Positions 10,228 through 19,484 of a DNA stretch of 64,000 nucleotides are shown piece by piece. Numbering within the stretch: position 1 is the stretch's first letter; every line of letters begins with the position of its first letter. The translations under genes were made by a program, and so were the position numbers. Source of the stretch: Bordetella sp. LUAb4 (GTDB taxonomy: Bacteria > Pseudomonadota > Gammaproteobacteria > Burkholderiales > Burkholderiaceae_B). The stretch spans positions 682,001-746,000 of the forward strand of contig NZ_JAHPZX010000003.1 of the NCBI RefSeq assembly GCF_021325795.1. Direction: 5' to 3'. Below the pieces are notes generated by a model. It did no database searches. It saw only the letters and a list, made by a program, of their open reading frames with translations, and was not told the DNA's origin.

Positions 10228-11199
10228 GTGAATCTGTACGACGTGCCCGCGCCTGCCAAGCTCAATCTCTTTCTGCATGTGGTGGGCCGTCGCGCCGACG
10301 GTTATCACCTGCTGCAGACGGTGTTCCGTTTCATCGATCTTGCCGACACCCTGCATTTCTCCAGGCGTGACGACGGCTGCATCGTGCGTGACCAGCCGCT
10401 GGCCGGCGTCGATCCCGAGCATGACCTGAGCGTGCGCGCGGCGCGTGCCTTGCAGGCGGCGACCGGCACGCGGCTGGGTGCCACCATTGCGCTGGAAAAA
10501 CGCATTCCCATGGGCGGTGGCCTGGGCGGCGGCTCCAGTGACGCGGCGTCGACATTGATTGCCTTGAATCGCTTGTGGGATACCGGTCTGACGCGGGCGC
10601 AGCTGATGCGCCTGGCCTTGCCCCTGGGCGCGGATGTGCCGGTTTTCGTCTTCGGCCAGTCCGCGTTCGCCGAGGGCGTAGGAGAGGATCTGGCGGCGGT
10701 GACGCTGCCTTCCCGCGCCTATTTGATCGCGCAACCGGACGCCAGCGTACCCACGCCTGTTGTTTTTTCCGATCCTGATTTGACACGCGACACAAATCTG
10801 ATCACAATAGCGGACTTTCTTGCTTCGCCTTATTTCCACCGGGGGCAACCCTCCCGAGGATACTTCGGCCGCAATGATCTGGAACCGGTGGTTTACCGGC
10901 GCTTTCCGGAAGTTTCCCGGGCTGCGCAGTGGTTGTCGGGAACGGCTCATGCGACGGATGGTCAGGAAAAGGATCGTGGTTTGGATGTGCGTATGTCGGG
11001 TTCTGGTGCATGTTTGTTTGCCGAATTCGACACCATCGAAACAGCGGTTTTGGCGCAGCGCGAAATTGCCGCTACAATGCGCGTCGCTGGTCTGACCAGT
11101 ACGTCGCAAGTGACGCAAGAATCGCCTCCGCGGTTCCGGTTATTGCAGGCTTGTCCTGGTTTGACCGAACATCCGCTCAGGCACTGGATTGCTAGCTAG
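10228..11199 (+). CDS. ispE: 4-diphosphocytidyl-2-C-methyl-D-erythritol kinase IspE
   Basis: The 323-residue GHMP-family kinase phosphorylates CDP-methylerythritol in the MEP isoprenoid pathway. It begins with the conserved [20 protein letters not shown] and has the ATP-binding glycine loop [15 protein letters not shown]. The C-terminal GHMP motif reads [14 protein letters not shown]. The start is a GTG preceded by a GGGGA ribosome binding site. The stop codon directly abuts the first base of tRNA-Gln. Confidence 0.95.
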   Translation: MNLYDVPAPAKLNLFLHVVGRRADGYHLLQTVFRFIDLADTLHFSRRDDGCIVRDQPLAGVDPEHDLSVRAARALQAATGTRLGATIALEKRIPMGGGLGGGSSDAASTLIALNRLWDTGLTRAQLMRLALPLGADVPVFVFGQSAFAEGVGEDLAAVTLPSRAYLIAQPDASVPTPVVFSDPDLTRDTNLITIADFLASPYFHRGQPSRGYFGRNDLEPVVYRRFPEVSRAAQWLSGTAHATDGQEKDRGLDVRMSGSGACLFAEFDTIETAVLAQREIAATMRVAGLTSTSQVTQESPPRFRLLQACPGLTEHPLRHWIAS

Positions 11200-11273
11200 T
11201 GGGGAGTCGCCAAGTTGGTTAAGGCACCGGATTTTGATTCCGGCATGCGAAGGTTCGAATCCTTCCTCCCCAG
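11200..11273 (+). tRNA. tRNA-Gln(TTG)
   Basis: The 74-nt cloverleaf has acceptor arms TGGGGAG and CTCCCCA with discriminator G. The anticodon stem CCGGA/TCCGG encloses loop TTTTGAT (anticodon TTG), and the T arm is GAAGG-TTCGAAT-CCTTC. The 3' CCA is not encoded: the genome reads CCC after the discriminator base. It starts immediately after the ispE stop codon with no spacer, so it is probably excised from an ispE transcript or has a promoter inside ispE. Confidence 0.95.
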
Positions 11274-11290
11274 CCCCAACGAATTTATAT

Positions 11291-11351
11291 AAAAAAGCTG
11301 TTGAACACGCCCGTATAGCCAGAGGCCAAGGTTCAACAGCTTTTTTGTTTT
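11291..11351 (+). terminator. Intrinsic terminator with a 16-bp perfect stem after tRNA-Gln
   Basis: Perfect arms at 11291-11306 (AAAAAAGCTGTTGAAC) and 11331-11346 (the exact complement) enclose a 24-nt loop. The 3' arm ends in six T residues and a further TTT follows. This should stop lolB-ispE-tRNA transcription. It leaves only 42 bp before the prs start codon. Confidence 0.85.
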
Positions 11352-11388
11352 GCGACCAAACGATCATCACGATCCTTGCACTAGCATC

Positions 11389-12339
11389 ATGTCAAAAGAC
11401 AGCTTCATGATTTTTACGGGGACGGCGAACACCCGTCTCGCCGTCGACGTTGCCAACCACCTGGACATGTCGCTGGGCAAAATGACCGTCGGGCGTTTTT
11501 CCGACGGCGAAGTGATGGTCGAGATCAATGAAAACGTGCGCGGTAAAGACGTTTTCGTGCTGCAGCCCACCTGTGCGCCCACCAACGACAACCTGATGGA
11601 AATCATGGTGATGGTCGATGCGCTGCGCCGCGCGTCGGCGGGCCGCATCACCGCTGCCATTCCGTATTTCGGCTATGCGCGCCAGGATCGCCGTTCGCGT
11701 TCGGCGCGCGTGGCCATTTCGGCCAAGGTCGTGGCCAATATGTTGCAGGTCGCCGGTGTCGACCGTGTGATGACGATGGACCTGCACGCGGACCAGATCC
11801 AGGGTTTCTTCGACATCCCGGTGGACAACATCTACGCCGGCCCCATCCTGCTGGGCGATCTGTGGCGCCGTAACTTCTCCAACCTGGTCGTGGTGTCTCC
11901 CGACATCGGTGGCGTGGTGCGTGCCCGTGCGCTGGCCAAGCAGTTGGAAGCCGACCTGGCCATCATCGACAAGCGGCGCCCGCGCGCCAACGTGTCGGAA
12001 GTGATGAACATCATCGGTGAAGTCGACGGCCGTACCTGCATCATCATGGATGACATGGTCGACACCGCCGGGACGCTGTGCAAGGCCGCCCAGGCGCTCA
12101 AAGAGCGTGGCGCCGGCGCCGTGTATGCCTATTGCACGCACGCGGTGCTGTCGGGTGGCGCGGTCGAGCGCATCGAGGCGTCGGAACTGGACGAGCTGGT
12201 CGTCACCGATACCATTCCGCTGTCGGAAACGGCACGCGCGGGCAAGAAGATTCGCCAGCTGTCGTGCGCCGGCCTGCTGGGCGAAACGATTCTGCGTATA
12301 TCCAACGCGGAATCGGTCAGCTCGCTGTTCGCGGACTGA
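11389..12339 (+). CDS. prs: Ribose-phosphate pyrophosphokinase
   Basis: The 316-residue enzyme makes PRPP from ribose 5-phosphate and ATP. The start was taken at [18 protein letters not shown], which matches the family N terminus; the frame is open 13 codons upstream into the terminator region. Diagnostic segments are the flexible loop [36 protein letters not shown], and the PRPP loop [10 protein letters not shown] ribosome binding site is not obvious. Confidence 0.96.
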   Translation: MSKDSFMIFTGTANTRLAVDVANHLDMSLGKMTVGRFSDGEVMVEINENVRGKDVFVLQPTCAPTNDNLMEIMVMVDALRRASAGRITAAIPYFGYARQDRRSRSARVAISAKVVANMLQVAGVDRVMTMDLHADQIQGFFDIPVDNIYAGPILLGDLWRRNFSNLVVVSPDIGGVVRARALAKQLEADLAIIDKRRPRANVSEVMNIIGEVDGRTCIIMDDMVDTAGTLCKAAQALKERGAGAVYAYCTHAVLSGGAVERIEASELDELVVTDTIPLSETARAGKKIRQLSCAGLLGETILRISNAESVSSLFAD

Positions 12340-12348
12340 CCTGAATCC

Positions 12349-12382
12349 CTGCCATGGGCCGCGGCCCTGGCAGCAAATTTTT
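12349..12382 (+). terminator. Candidate intrinsic terminator after prs
   Basis: A stem pairs CTGCCA-T-GGGCC with GGCCC-TGGCAG, with one bulged T and a 2-nt loop, and is followed by five T residues at 12378-12382. It begins 9 bp after the prs stop. Confidence 0.6.
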
Positions 12383-12417
12383 GCCACCTCGCGCTGGTCG
12401 CGGCACGGGGTGACTCG

Positions 12418-12467
12418 CACGGACCGTCGTATACGGTCCGTGTTCACAACCGGACGTTTCGGCGTCC
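12418..12467 (+). promoter_or_regulatory. Two hairpins in the rplY leader
   Basis: The first hairpin is a perfect 10-bp stem, CACGGACCGT with ACGGTCCGTG (12418-12442), and a 5-nt loop. The second (12452-12467) is GGACGT-TTCG-GCGTCC, a 6-bp stem closed by a T-G wobble over a TTCG tetraloop. Both lie 27 or more bp before the L25 start. They may be RNA structures in the leader or a dyad operator; no poly-T follows either. Confidence 0.5.
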
Positions 12468-12494
12468 ATTTACTTAGACAGTCTGGAGTTTTCC

Positions 12495-13121
12495 ATGAAA
12501 TTCACTGCAACCACGCGTAGCGTCCAGGGATCGAGTGCGAGCCGCCGCCTGCGCCGCGCGGGCCGCGTTCCCGCCATCGTTTACGGCGTCGGCACCCAGC
12601 CCCTGAACATCGAAGTCGACCACAACGACATTTACCACGCCCTGCGCAAGGAAGAGTTCCACTCCTCCATCCTGGACATGGAAATCGAAGGCGGCAAGGG
12701 TGAGCAGGTTCTGCTGCGCGCCGTGCAATGGCACGCGTACAAGCAACAAGTGCTGCACATCGACTTCCAACGCGTCGATGCCAGCAAGGCGCTGCACACC
12801 AAGGTGCCGCTGCACTTCATCAACGCTGAAGTGTCGCCCGCCGTCAAGCTGAGCGCCGCCATCATCACCCACGTGCTGACCGAAATCGAAGTCAGCTGCC
12901 TGCCGGGCGACCTGCCCAAGTTCATCGAAGCCGACCTGAGCAAGCTGGAAGCCGGCGCCTCGCTGCACTTGGCCGACGTGACCCTGCCCAAGGGCGTGAC
13001 CTATGTGTCGCACGGTGGTGACGCCAACCCGGTCCTGGCTTCGGCCCTGACCAAGGGTGGCCCGGCTGATGACGCTGATGCCGGCGAAGCCGCTGGTGAC
13101 GCTGCCGCCCCCGCCGCCTAA
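12495..13121 (+). CDS. rplY: 50S ribosomal protein L25/general stress protein Ctc
   Basis: The 208-residue 5S-rRNA-binding protein is of the long Ctc type. The N-terminal L25 domain ([20 protein letters not shown], then [11 protein letters not shown]) is followed by the TL5-like C-terminal barrel. An Ala/Asp/Gly-rich acidic tail ends the protein. A GGAG ribosome binding site precedes the ATG. It stands between prs and pth as in other Burkholderiales, with hairpins on both sides. Confidence 0.95.
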   Translation: MKFTATTRSVQGSSASRRLRRAGRVPAIVYGVGTQPLNIEVDHNDIYHALRKEEFHSSILDMEIEGGKGEQVLLRAVQWHAYKQQVLHIDFQRVDASKALHTKVPLHFINAEVSPAVKLSAAIITHVLTEIEVSCLPGDLPKFIEADLSKLEAGASLHLADVTLPKGVTYVSHGGDANPVLASALTKGGPADDADAGEAAGDAAAPAA

Positions 13122-13196
13122 GCTTCAGTCGGCGAGCGGCGTGGCCTGATCCGGCCGCGCCGCGATGCCGGTGGCAAGGCAGTATCGCAGTACCCG

Positions 13197-13229
13197 ACCC
13201 CGCGCGTGGATTTCCACCGCGGGGTTTTT
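13197..13229 (+). terminator. Intrinsic terminator after rplY
   Basis: Arms ACCCCGCG (13197-13204) and CGCGGGGT (13218-13225) are extended inward by GTGG/CCAC around an ATTT loop, with one bulged C. Five T residues run through 13225-13229. Confidence 0.85.
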
Positions 13230-13296
13230 CATGTTCTGATAACGGCCAACGAACGCCGTCGCGACGACTCCGCGCGCGACGTCATGACCGCTTACT

Positions 13297-13893
13297 ATGT
13301 CTACTCCCATACGTTTGATCGTCGGCTTGGGCAATCCCGGACCGGAATACGAAACCACCCGTCATAACGCCGGCTTCTGGCTGGCCGACCACGTCGCCGA
13401 CGACTTGCGCGCCAGTTTCGCCATGGAGAAGGGATTCTCCGGTTTCGTCGCCAAGGGGCGTCATGGCGGCGAGAACGTCGTGCTGCTCAAGCCCATGACG
13501 TATATGAACAAGTCCGGCCAGTCCGTTGGCGCGCTGGCGCGCTTCTTCAAGTTCACGCCGGATCAGGTGCTGGTGCTGCATGACGAACTGGATCTGATGC
13601 CGGGCGAGGTCAAGCTCAAGCAGGGCGGCGGGCATGCAGGGCATAACGGCTTGCGTGACATCCAGTCGGCGTTGGGCAGCCCGGATTTCTGGCGCTTGCG
13701 CTTGGGCATCGGGCATCCGCGCACCCTGGGCCTGGCCCAGCAGGTGGCGGATTTCGTGCTGCATCCGCCGCGCCGCGAGGAAATGACTGGCATCGAGGCG
13801 GTCATCGACCGCTGTCGCGCGGTCATGCCTTTGCTGCTGGACGGCGAGTTCACCAAGGCCACGCAGCAGTTGCATCGGGAGAACAAGGTTTGA
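13297..13893 (+). CDS. pth: Peptidyl-tRNA hydrolase
   Basis: The 198-residue enzyme frees tRNA from stalled peptidyl-tRNA. It shows [21 protein letters not shown] with the catalytic His of the RHN motif, [22 protein letters not shown] with the catalytic Asp, and [12 protein letters not shown]. It is preceded by the rplY terminator, so it probably has its own promoter. Its stop codon overlaps the proposed TTG start of the CPBP protease gene. Confidence 0.96.
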   Translation: MSTPIRLIVGLGNPGPEYETTRHNAGFWLADHVADDLRASFAMEKGFSGFVAKGRHGGENVVLLKPMTYMNKSGQSVGALARFFKFTPDQVLVLHDELDLMPGEVKLKQGGGHAGHNGLRDIQSALGSPDFWRLRLGIGHPRTLGLAQQVADFVLHPPRREEMTGIEAVIDRCRAVMPLLLDGEFTKATQQLHRENKV

Positions 13894-14738
13894 GCGCCGA
13901 GCGGCCGCCCTTCGTTGCCCCCATGTTGACCGGACGCTACGGCGGTTTGGCCGGCGGTGCGCCGCGGCCCGAGGCCGGGGGAAACAAGGACGGTATGCCG
14001 GGCCTGCTTGACGACCTCAAGGATTTCTTCCGCTTCGTGCGCCGGCCCACGCTGCGCCGCCTGCCGTCCCGGGCGGTGCCCAGTGGTACGGGCGAGGATT
14101 GGGTGCCGCGGACCACCTTGCGCCGCCTGCTGGCGTGGGTGGTGCTGCTGTGGGCCTTCAATCTTCTGGTGCTGGGGCCACTGGCGTTGAAAGTCGCCAC
14201 GATGGGAGGCGCGCATCATCGGCTGGAGTCGGGCAATATCCCCTGGGTGATTGCCATCTTCTGGGCGCCGTTAGTCGAGGAAATGCTGTTCCGGTATTTC
14301 TTGCGGCGGCCGGGACAAGCCTGGTGGGTGATTCCTTTGATGCTGGCGCCCTTGCTGAAGGGGCCGATCGCGTGGACCGTGCCTCTGGTGGTGCTGGCGG
14401 TGGGGGCCAGTGTATGGATCCAGCAGCGCGCGCGGACGGCGGGACAACGCTGGTCGTGGGGCTGGCGCCGTCGCTATGTGCGGTTCTTTCCCTTGGTGTT
14501 CCATGTGGCGTCACTCACTTTCGCCGCCTTGCATCTGGGGAATTTCACGCTCAACCACACGCTGATCTGGTTGATGCCGGTGTTGGTATTGCCGCAGTGG
14601 CTGACCGGTCTGGTGCTGGGCTGGATGCGCGTGCGGCGCGGCATCGGGGCGTCGGTGCTGATGCACTTGATGTTCAACGCGGGGCCGGTGTTGCTGGTGC
14701 TGGCGCTGGTGAAGTGGGTGCCAAGCCTGGTGAGTTGA
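13890..14738 (+). CDS. CPBP-family intramembrane metalloprotease
   Basis: The protein has 282 residues if started at the TTG overlapping the pth stop, with GGGAG upstream; an ATG at 13923 is a possible alternative. Several hydrophobic segments carry the three CPBP/Abi motifs: EEMLFR (glutamate pair and arginine), FAALHLGNF, and HLMFNAG. These form the metal site of intramembrane proteases related to Rce1. The substrate is unknown. It is the first gene of the stretch that separates pth from ychF. Confidence 0.85.
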   Translation: MSAERPPFVAPMLTGRYGGLAGGAPRPEAGGNKDGMPGLLDDLKDFFRFVRRPTLRRLPSRAVPSGTGEDWVPRTTLRRLLAWVVLLWAFNLLVLGPLALKVATMGGAHHRLESGNIPWVIAIFWAPLVEEMLFRYFLRRPGQAWWVIPLMLAPLLKGPIAWTVPLVVLAVGASVWIQQRARTAGQRWSWGWRRRYVRFFPLVFHVASLTFAALHLGNFTLNHTLIWLMPVLVLPQWLTGLVLGWMRVRRGIGASVLMHLMFNAGPVLLVLALVKWVPSLVS

Positions 14739-14838
14739 GCGAGTGGGCAAATGGGCCAGGCTGATCCGGTGCGCTGACGGCGGGACGGCTCCCAACTGAA
14801 GCCGGTGCCCGATGCCGATGCCGACGCCCGATTCCCGC

Positions 14839-15327
14839 TCAATGCTTGCGGTTTGCGCAGAAATCGCTCAGGGCGCTGTAGACGAGGAAGTTCATGGTCT
14901 TGTCGCGTTCGGCCGGATTGGCGGTGAGGTAGAGATCCACCGTCTGCATGAGTTGGCCGGGTTTGAGTCCGCCCAGGCATTGCACGACGCGGTCCGTATT
15001 GCGCTCCGGGGCGCCGAAGGCTGGGGCGTGAAACCAGCCTTCCACTACGCCGGTGACGTAGGCGCCGCGCTGGCCGTCGGGCAGGGTGCGATATTCGATG
15101 GGCGTCATCCAGCCACCGTGGATGGTGACATCCTTGCCTGGCGCGGCGGTGCTCATGCCGGGAAGACTGGCCAGGGCGATCGACGCAGCCATGGTCATCG
15201 CTGTCGCCATGCGTATGCCTGCCGCGGCGCGACGTGGAGCGCGTGCCTTCAGGCAAGCGCCTGGCGCCGGCGTAGCGCCCATCCGAGATGCTAGCCCCGC
15301 CGTGGGAGAGGGATGTTGTTGCGGCAT
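14839..15327 (-). CDS. Exported Rap1a/Tai-like protein
   Basis: The longest frame has 162 residues. The real start may be the internal ATG at 15210, which would put a signal-like segment (MTMAASIALASLPG) at the N terminus. The mature part resembles the Rap1a/Tai domain: YVTGVVEGW, then LKPGQLMQTVDLYLTANPAE, then a helix ending in SDFC, with paired cysteines (VQCLGG and SDFC). Some members of that family are periplasmic immunity proteins against type VI amidases. No effector or secretion gene is adjacent, so the role is open. Confidence 0.6.
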   Translation of the reverse strand: MPQQHPSPTAGLASRMGATPAPGACLKARAPRRAAAGIRMATAMTMAASIALASLPGMSTAAPGKDVTIHGGWMTPIEYRTLPDGQRGAYVTGVVEGWFHAPAFGAPERNTDRVVQCLGGLKPGQLMQTVDLYLTANPAERDKTMNFLVYSALSDFCANRKH

Positions 15328-15570
15328 TCAAATCCTTGGAACTTGCGTGGGTGGATGACGACATACAGCCAGCAGCAGTGCGTATCTTGTCACGTCGCAG
15401 CCTGATCGCCAGCTACGGCGCGGCGGCCACGCAACAGTTGACGTCATGCGAGCGGCCGACTCAAGACATTTTCAGGCGGCCTCGTGTATCGTCCGGAGCG
15501 CATTTTCTGGAGACAAACTGGCCTTTGAACATGGGACGCATCCGTCGTCCAGGCGGGCTGGATCGCATCT

Positions 15571-16770
15571 ATGGATACGTTGAAATCGGCTGCCGATACC
15601 CTGTTCATCCTCATTGGCGCGGTGATGGTGCTGGCGATGCACGCGGGGTTCGCCTTTCTTGAACTGGGTACCGTCCGCAAGAAGAATCAGGTCAATGCCC
15701 TGGTCAAGATCCTGGTGGACTTCGCGGTGTCGACCATCGCGTACTTCTTCATCGGCTACAAGATCGCCTATGGGGTGCAGTTCTTCACCGGGGCCGAAGC
15801 GCTGGCGGTGAACAACGGCCATGAGCTGGTGCGCTTCTTCTTCCTGCTGACGTTCGCGGCGGCGATTCCGGCCATCATCTCCGGCGGCATCGCGGAACGT
15901 TCGCGCTTCAATCCGCAGTTGGCGGCGACGTTCCTGCTGGTGGGCTTCGTCTACCCCTTCTTCGAAGGCATTGTGTGGAATGGCCATTTCGGCATCCAGC
16001 AATGGCTCACCGAGGTGGCGGGTGTGCCTTTCCACGATTTCGCCGGTTCGGTGGTGGTGCATGCCTTCGGCGGCTGGGTCGCGCTGATTGCCGTGGTGCT
16101 GCTGGGCGCGCGGCGCGGCCGCTACAAAGACGGCCGTATCGCCGCCCACCCGCCGTCGAACATTCCCTTTCTTGCCTTGGGCGCGTGGGTGCTGGCGGTG
16201 GGCTGGTTCGGCTTCAACGTCATGAGCGCGCAGACGCTGGACAAGATCAGCGGCCTGGTGGCCATCAACTCGCTCATGGCCATGGCGGGGGGCACGCTGT
16301 CGGCGTGGGCTGTCGGGCGCAATGACCCGGGCTTTACCTACAACGGGCCCCTGGCCGGGCTGGTGGCCGTGTGCGCGGGGTCGGATCTGATGCATCCTTT
16401 GGGTGCGTTGGCCACCGGCGTCGTTGCCGGGGTGTTGTTCGTCTACATGTTCACCAAGGTCCAGAACAAGTGGCGCATCGATGACGTGCTGGGTGTGTGG
16501 CCCTTGCATGGCCTGTGCGGCGCTTGGGGCGGTATTGCTGCCGGGATCTTTGGATTGAAGGCACTGGGCGGTTTGGGCGGCGTATCGTTCTTCGTTCAAG
16601 TGGCCGGCACTGTCTTCGGCATCGTCGTTGCCTCCGTGGGCGGCCTGATCGTCTATGGCACCCTGCGCGCCGTCGTGGGCCTGCGCGTGAGCCAGGAAGC
16701 CGAATTCAACGGCGCCGACTTGTCCATCCACAAGATTTCGTCGACGCCGGAGCGTGAGACGAATTGGTGA
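15571..16770 (+). CDS. amt: Amt-family ammonium transporter
   Basis: The 399-residue protein with about 11 membrane helices conducts ammonium. Family motifs include HAGFAFLELGTVRKKNQ, GGIAERSRF, FAGSVVVHAFGGW with the first pore histidine, and WPLHGLCGAWGGIAAGIF with the second. The C-terminal cytoplasmic tail is short (DLSIHKISSTPERE). The sequence diverges from classic AmtB at several positions. There is no glnK next to it, so PII control is not evident. It is monocistronic. Confidence 0.9.
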   Translation: MDTLKSAADTLFILIGAVMVLAMHAGFAFLELGTVRKKNQVNALVKILVDFAVSTIAYFFIGYKIAYGVQFFTGAEALAVNNGHELVRFFFLLTFAAAIPAIISGGIAERSRFNPQLAATFLLVGFVYPFFEGIVWNGHFGIQQWLTEVAGVPFHDFAGSVVVHAFGGWVALIAVVLLGARRGRYKDGRIAAHPPSNIPFLALGAWVLAVGWFGFNVMSAQTLDKISGLVAINSLMAMAGGTLSAWAVGRNDPGFTYNGPLAGLVAVCAGSDLMHPLGALATGVVAGVLFVYMFTKVQNKWRIDDVLGVWPLHGLCGAWGGIAAGIFGLKALGGLGGVSFFVQVAGTVFGIVVASVGGLIVYGTLRAVVGLRVSQEAEFNGADLSIHKISSTPERETNW

Positions 16771-17020
16771 TGGCTGCGTCACGCCTCGGCGGCTGTGTCG
16801 CGCCCCTGTAGGAGGGTGTAGGCCCTCGTTCCTTGGATGCCATGCCGTGGCTTAGTCCTGGGCGACGTGCGGTCGACGTGCCTTCTCCTGCTTCTCTTGA
16901 TGGCTCCCGCTGACGGCTTTTCATACAGGCTTTCGTCAGAATCCAACTGCTATACGGATTCCATGCCTGAAGAAGAATAAGCGCTTCATCACAGCGAAGG
17001 TCCAGGAGGAGAGAGAGAGC

Positions 17021-18112
17021 ATGAATCAGAAGAGATTGTTGCTTGCTGCTGTATTGACCTTGGGGCCGGCGCTGGCGCTGGCCGCGACGGAGGCGCAGGA
17101 AATTCCGTTCAAGGCGGTCAACCCCATCAAGATGCCGGCCGGGCAGCATTTGGGTGAGGTATCGGGCGTCGCGCTCGATAAGGTCGGCCATATCTACATC
17201 TTCCAGCGCGGCAATACGACCGGCCCGGCCTATGGCGCGGCGGCATCCCAACTGCTTGAGTTCGACCAGAACGGCAAGTTCGTGCGGGAGATCGGCGCGC
17301 ATCTGTACGCCTGGTCCTTTGCCCACGATGTGCGCGTGGACCCGCAAGGCAATATCTGGGCTGCCGACAAGGGCTCGGACATGGTCATCAAGTTCGACAA
17401 GGCAGGCGAGGTGGTGTGGACCTTTGGACGCAAGCCCGAGGCCAGTGACGAGAACGCCCATCCGCTGGAGCATCCTAAACCGCCCCTGCCGGCCGTCGAT
17501 GGCTCGTTCCGCCAGGTGACTGATATGGCTTGGGATTCCAAGGGCAATACCTATATTTCGGATGGCTACATCAATTCGCGCGTGGCCAAGATCGGCCCTG
17601 ACGGCCGGTGGTTGAAGTCGTGGGGTTCGTTCGGCTCCGAGCCGGGCCAGTTCAACACCCTGCATGCCATTGCCACCGATGCCGAGGACCATGTCTACGT
17701 GGCTGATCGGGGCAACCGGCGCATTCAGGTGTTCGACACTGAGGGCAAGTATCTACGTTCGATCACCATCGACTTGCCGGCGCCGGCCAATGCCCAGCAG
17801 ATCTATGGCAACAAGCCCAATCCGGAGGGTGGCGGTGTGGCCACCATGTTTCCCGGGGCGCCCTGGACTTTGTGCATCACCCCCAAGGTGGCAGGCAAGG
17901 AACAGGTGCTGTACACCTCGGACGCCTATCCTGGACGCATCTATAAGTTGAGTTTGGACGGCAAGTTGCTCGGCTACCTCGGCAGCTCTGGCCGCAACCG
18001 CGGCCAGTTCGGATGGATCCACGAAATTGCCTGCCCTGATGAGAACACGCTGTATGTGGGCGAATTGCTCAACTGGCGGGTGCAGAAACTGACCCTGAGC
18101 CCGAAGAAGTAG
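17021..18112 (+). CDS. Exported NHL-repeat beta-propeller protein
   Basis: The 363-residue protein has a signal peptide (LLLAAVLTLGPALALAA) and NHL repeats throughout, for example GVALDKVGHIYIFQRGN, VRVDPQGNIWAADKGSDMV and AIATDAEDHVYVADRGNRRI. The overall form resembles the lyase-type propeller of peptidyl-glycine amidating enzymes, but bacterial homologues are of unknown substrate. A purine-rich AGGAGGAGAG precedes the ATG. It is flanked by long non-coding stretches and appears to stand alone. Confidence 0.83.
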   Translation: MNQKRLLLAAVLTLGPALALAATEAQEIPFKAVNPIKMPAGQHLGEVSGVALDKVGHIYIFQRGNTTGPAYGAAASQLLEFDQNGKFVREIGAHLYAWSFAHDVRVDPQGNIWAADKGSDMVIKFDKAGEVVWTFGRKPEASDENAHPLEHPKPPLPAVDGSFRQVTDMAWDSKGNTYISDGYINSRVAKIGPDGRWLKSWGSFGSEPGQFNTLHAIATDAEDHVYVADRGNRRIQVFDTEGKYLRSITIDLPAPANAQQIYGNKPNPEGGGVATMFPGAPWTLCITPKVAGKEQVLYTSDAYPGRIYKLSLDGKLLGYLGSSGRNRGQFGWIHEIACPDENTLYVGELLNWRVQKLTLSPKK

Positions 18113-18435
18113 CGCGGGCGCCGACGCATGGCCATGGGTCGGCGCCGGCTGGACGTCATGTGCGGAAGCAAGGCTGCGTCGATCAGGCCGCTTTGCGCTC
18201 CGTGCAGTGGATTTCGTTGCATCCGTGCGCGACTTGATGGTCTACGGTGCCCTGCGTGCCATGTCGCGTCTCATAGCGCTGGCTAAGTGTTTACCCTGGC
18301 GTAGATTTGCGAATGGCGAGTTGATCTTGCATAACGGACAATTCGCTTTACGCACGTTGCCCATGTCCACTCTGCGGTCACGGTGGTTGGGGAACGCCAG
18401 GCACACGTCCGTCTATTCCGGGCGTTCAAAGGTGA
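18113..18435. other. Non-coding gap with one hairpin
   Basis: A perfect 9-bp inverted repeat, GGCGCCGAC with GTCGGCGCC (18117-18146), sits 5 bp after the NHL gene stop. The 12-nt loop is itself palindromic. No T run follows, so it is not a classic intrinsic terminator. The rest, which should hold the promoter of the next two genes, shows no convincing promoter pair or gene. Confidence 0.5.
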
Positions 18436-18942
18436 ATGCATATGTCCAGCTTGAAGTGCTTTATCGAGGATCAGCAGTCCAGAGCAAAAACGCAGGCCTC
18501 CTTTGATTGGGGAAGGCGCCGCGATAAATGGTTGCGCGAGCTGGATGAAGTTTTCGGTTGGATTCAGGGTCAATTGTCCGCGGCTGGCCTCAGCCAGCAA
18601 GCCGTCACGAGATCCTGCGTCGATTTGAATGAAGACCGTTTGGGTCATTACCAGGCGCCTGCTCTATCTGTACAGCTTCCTACGCGGGTTTTTATAGATT
18701 TTCGACCCAAGGCGAGCGTCATCATCGGCGGGTACGGACGCATAGATGTCGAATCCAGACATGCGCTCAAACGCGTTCTGCTGATAGCGGTAGATGCTGA
18801 TGACGAGCGCGACCCTGATGACCAAACGCCTTCTTATGAAAGAGAGTGGGCGTGGCGGGTGTTCTCCGCGGGGGGAATGCATGGATCATACCCGCTCGAC
18901 GTGGACGGGCTGGGTCGGCTCTTTGAAGACGTAGTCGCGTAA
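18436..18942 (+). CDS. Hypothetical protein, first gene of a HEPN-containing pair
   Basis: The 168-residue protein is not recognised. It begins MHMSSLKCFIEDQQSRAKTQ, with a second ATG two codons in. A charged helical N-terminal half (WGRRRDKWLRELDEVFGWIQ) is followed by a beta-rich half with PTRVFIDFRPKASVIIGGYG. No membrane segment or signal is seen. It ends 11 bp before the next gene on the same strand, so they form a two-gene unit. Base composition is less GC-rich than the surrounding core genes, which suggests acquisition by transfer. Antitoxin or regulatory function is only a possibility. Confidence 0.65.
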   Translation: MHMSSLKCFIEDQQSRAKTQASFDWGRRRDKWLRELDEVFGWIQGQLSAAGLSQQAVTRSCVDLNEDRLGHYQAPALSVQLPTRVFIDFRPKASVIIGGYGRIDVESRHALKRVLLIAVDADDERDPDDQTPSYEREWAWRVFSAGGMHGSYPLDVDGLGRLFEDVVA

Positions 18943-18953
18943 GGTGTGGAGCG

Positions 18954-19484
18954 ATGTTTCCCAACATATCGCGTGCTAGGAAGTGGTATCACTCCACACA
19001 GGACGGATTGGTGCGTCTGAAATACGTCGTGCACAGGGCTTCGGTTGAAGGCATCAGTCAAATGACTGCTGATGAAATCTTCGGAATGACCGAAGAGGAA
19101 TGGCGGAAGTATTTGAAGGACCGGTTGGAAGAGCATGAGCTTTATGCGTCGCTTGCCTTGCTGGCCTCATGTGAGGGCGCGATTCGTCAAGATATGGAAT
19201 GGCGGGTCAACAACCGGCGTCGGCATCATTTGCGATTTCGTAGGATCTCAACCGGCAGCTACGTGAAGCTCTCCTCCATCATCAACAGATGGAGGATGGC
19301 GCTGGGCGCGAACAGTCACGTAGACGGCCATTTAAGGAAGCTTTCTCACCTCTATGTGGGCCGCAACGCATTGGCGCATGGCAGAGCCAGACCCGGCGAT
19401 GTCGGGTTCGTGGTCGTGTGGGAACATCTGCGAAAAATTGAGCAGAAGTGGAAGCAGGAAGTCCCGGATTTCCAGGGTTTCTAG
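18954..19484 (+). CDS. Protein with HEPN-type R-x4-H motif
   Basis: The 176-residue, basic, mainly helical protein carries RNALAHGR near residue 136. This matches the R-x4-6-H catalytic signature of HEPN ribonuclease domains, which are common toxins in toxin-antitoxin and abortive-infection systems. A helix with paired acidic residues (MTADEIFGMTEEEWRKYLKD) precedes the domain, and LEEHELYASLALLASCEGAI could be its first core helix. It follows the 168-residue gene by 11 bp. The HEPN call rests on the motif and helical pattern only. Confidence 0.65.
   Translation: MFPNISRARKWYHSTQDGLVRLKYVVHRASVEGISQMTADEIFGMTEEEWRKYLKDRLEEHELYASLALLASCEGAIRQDMEWRVNNRRRHHLRFRRISTGSYVKLSSIINRWRMALGANSHVDGHLRKLSHLYVGRNALAHGRARPGDVGFVVVWEHLRKIEQKWKQEVPDFQGF

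Noticed and set aside
18117-18146. Strong hairpin after the NHL gene, possible terminator
   Set aside because: The stem is perfect but no T tract follows; it may protect the mRNA end but cannot be called an intrinsic terminator.
18207-18506. Open frame of 99 codons before the HEPN pair
   Set aside because: No ribosome binding site, no recognisable domain, and it runs into the 168-residue gene in another frame.
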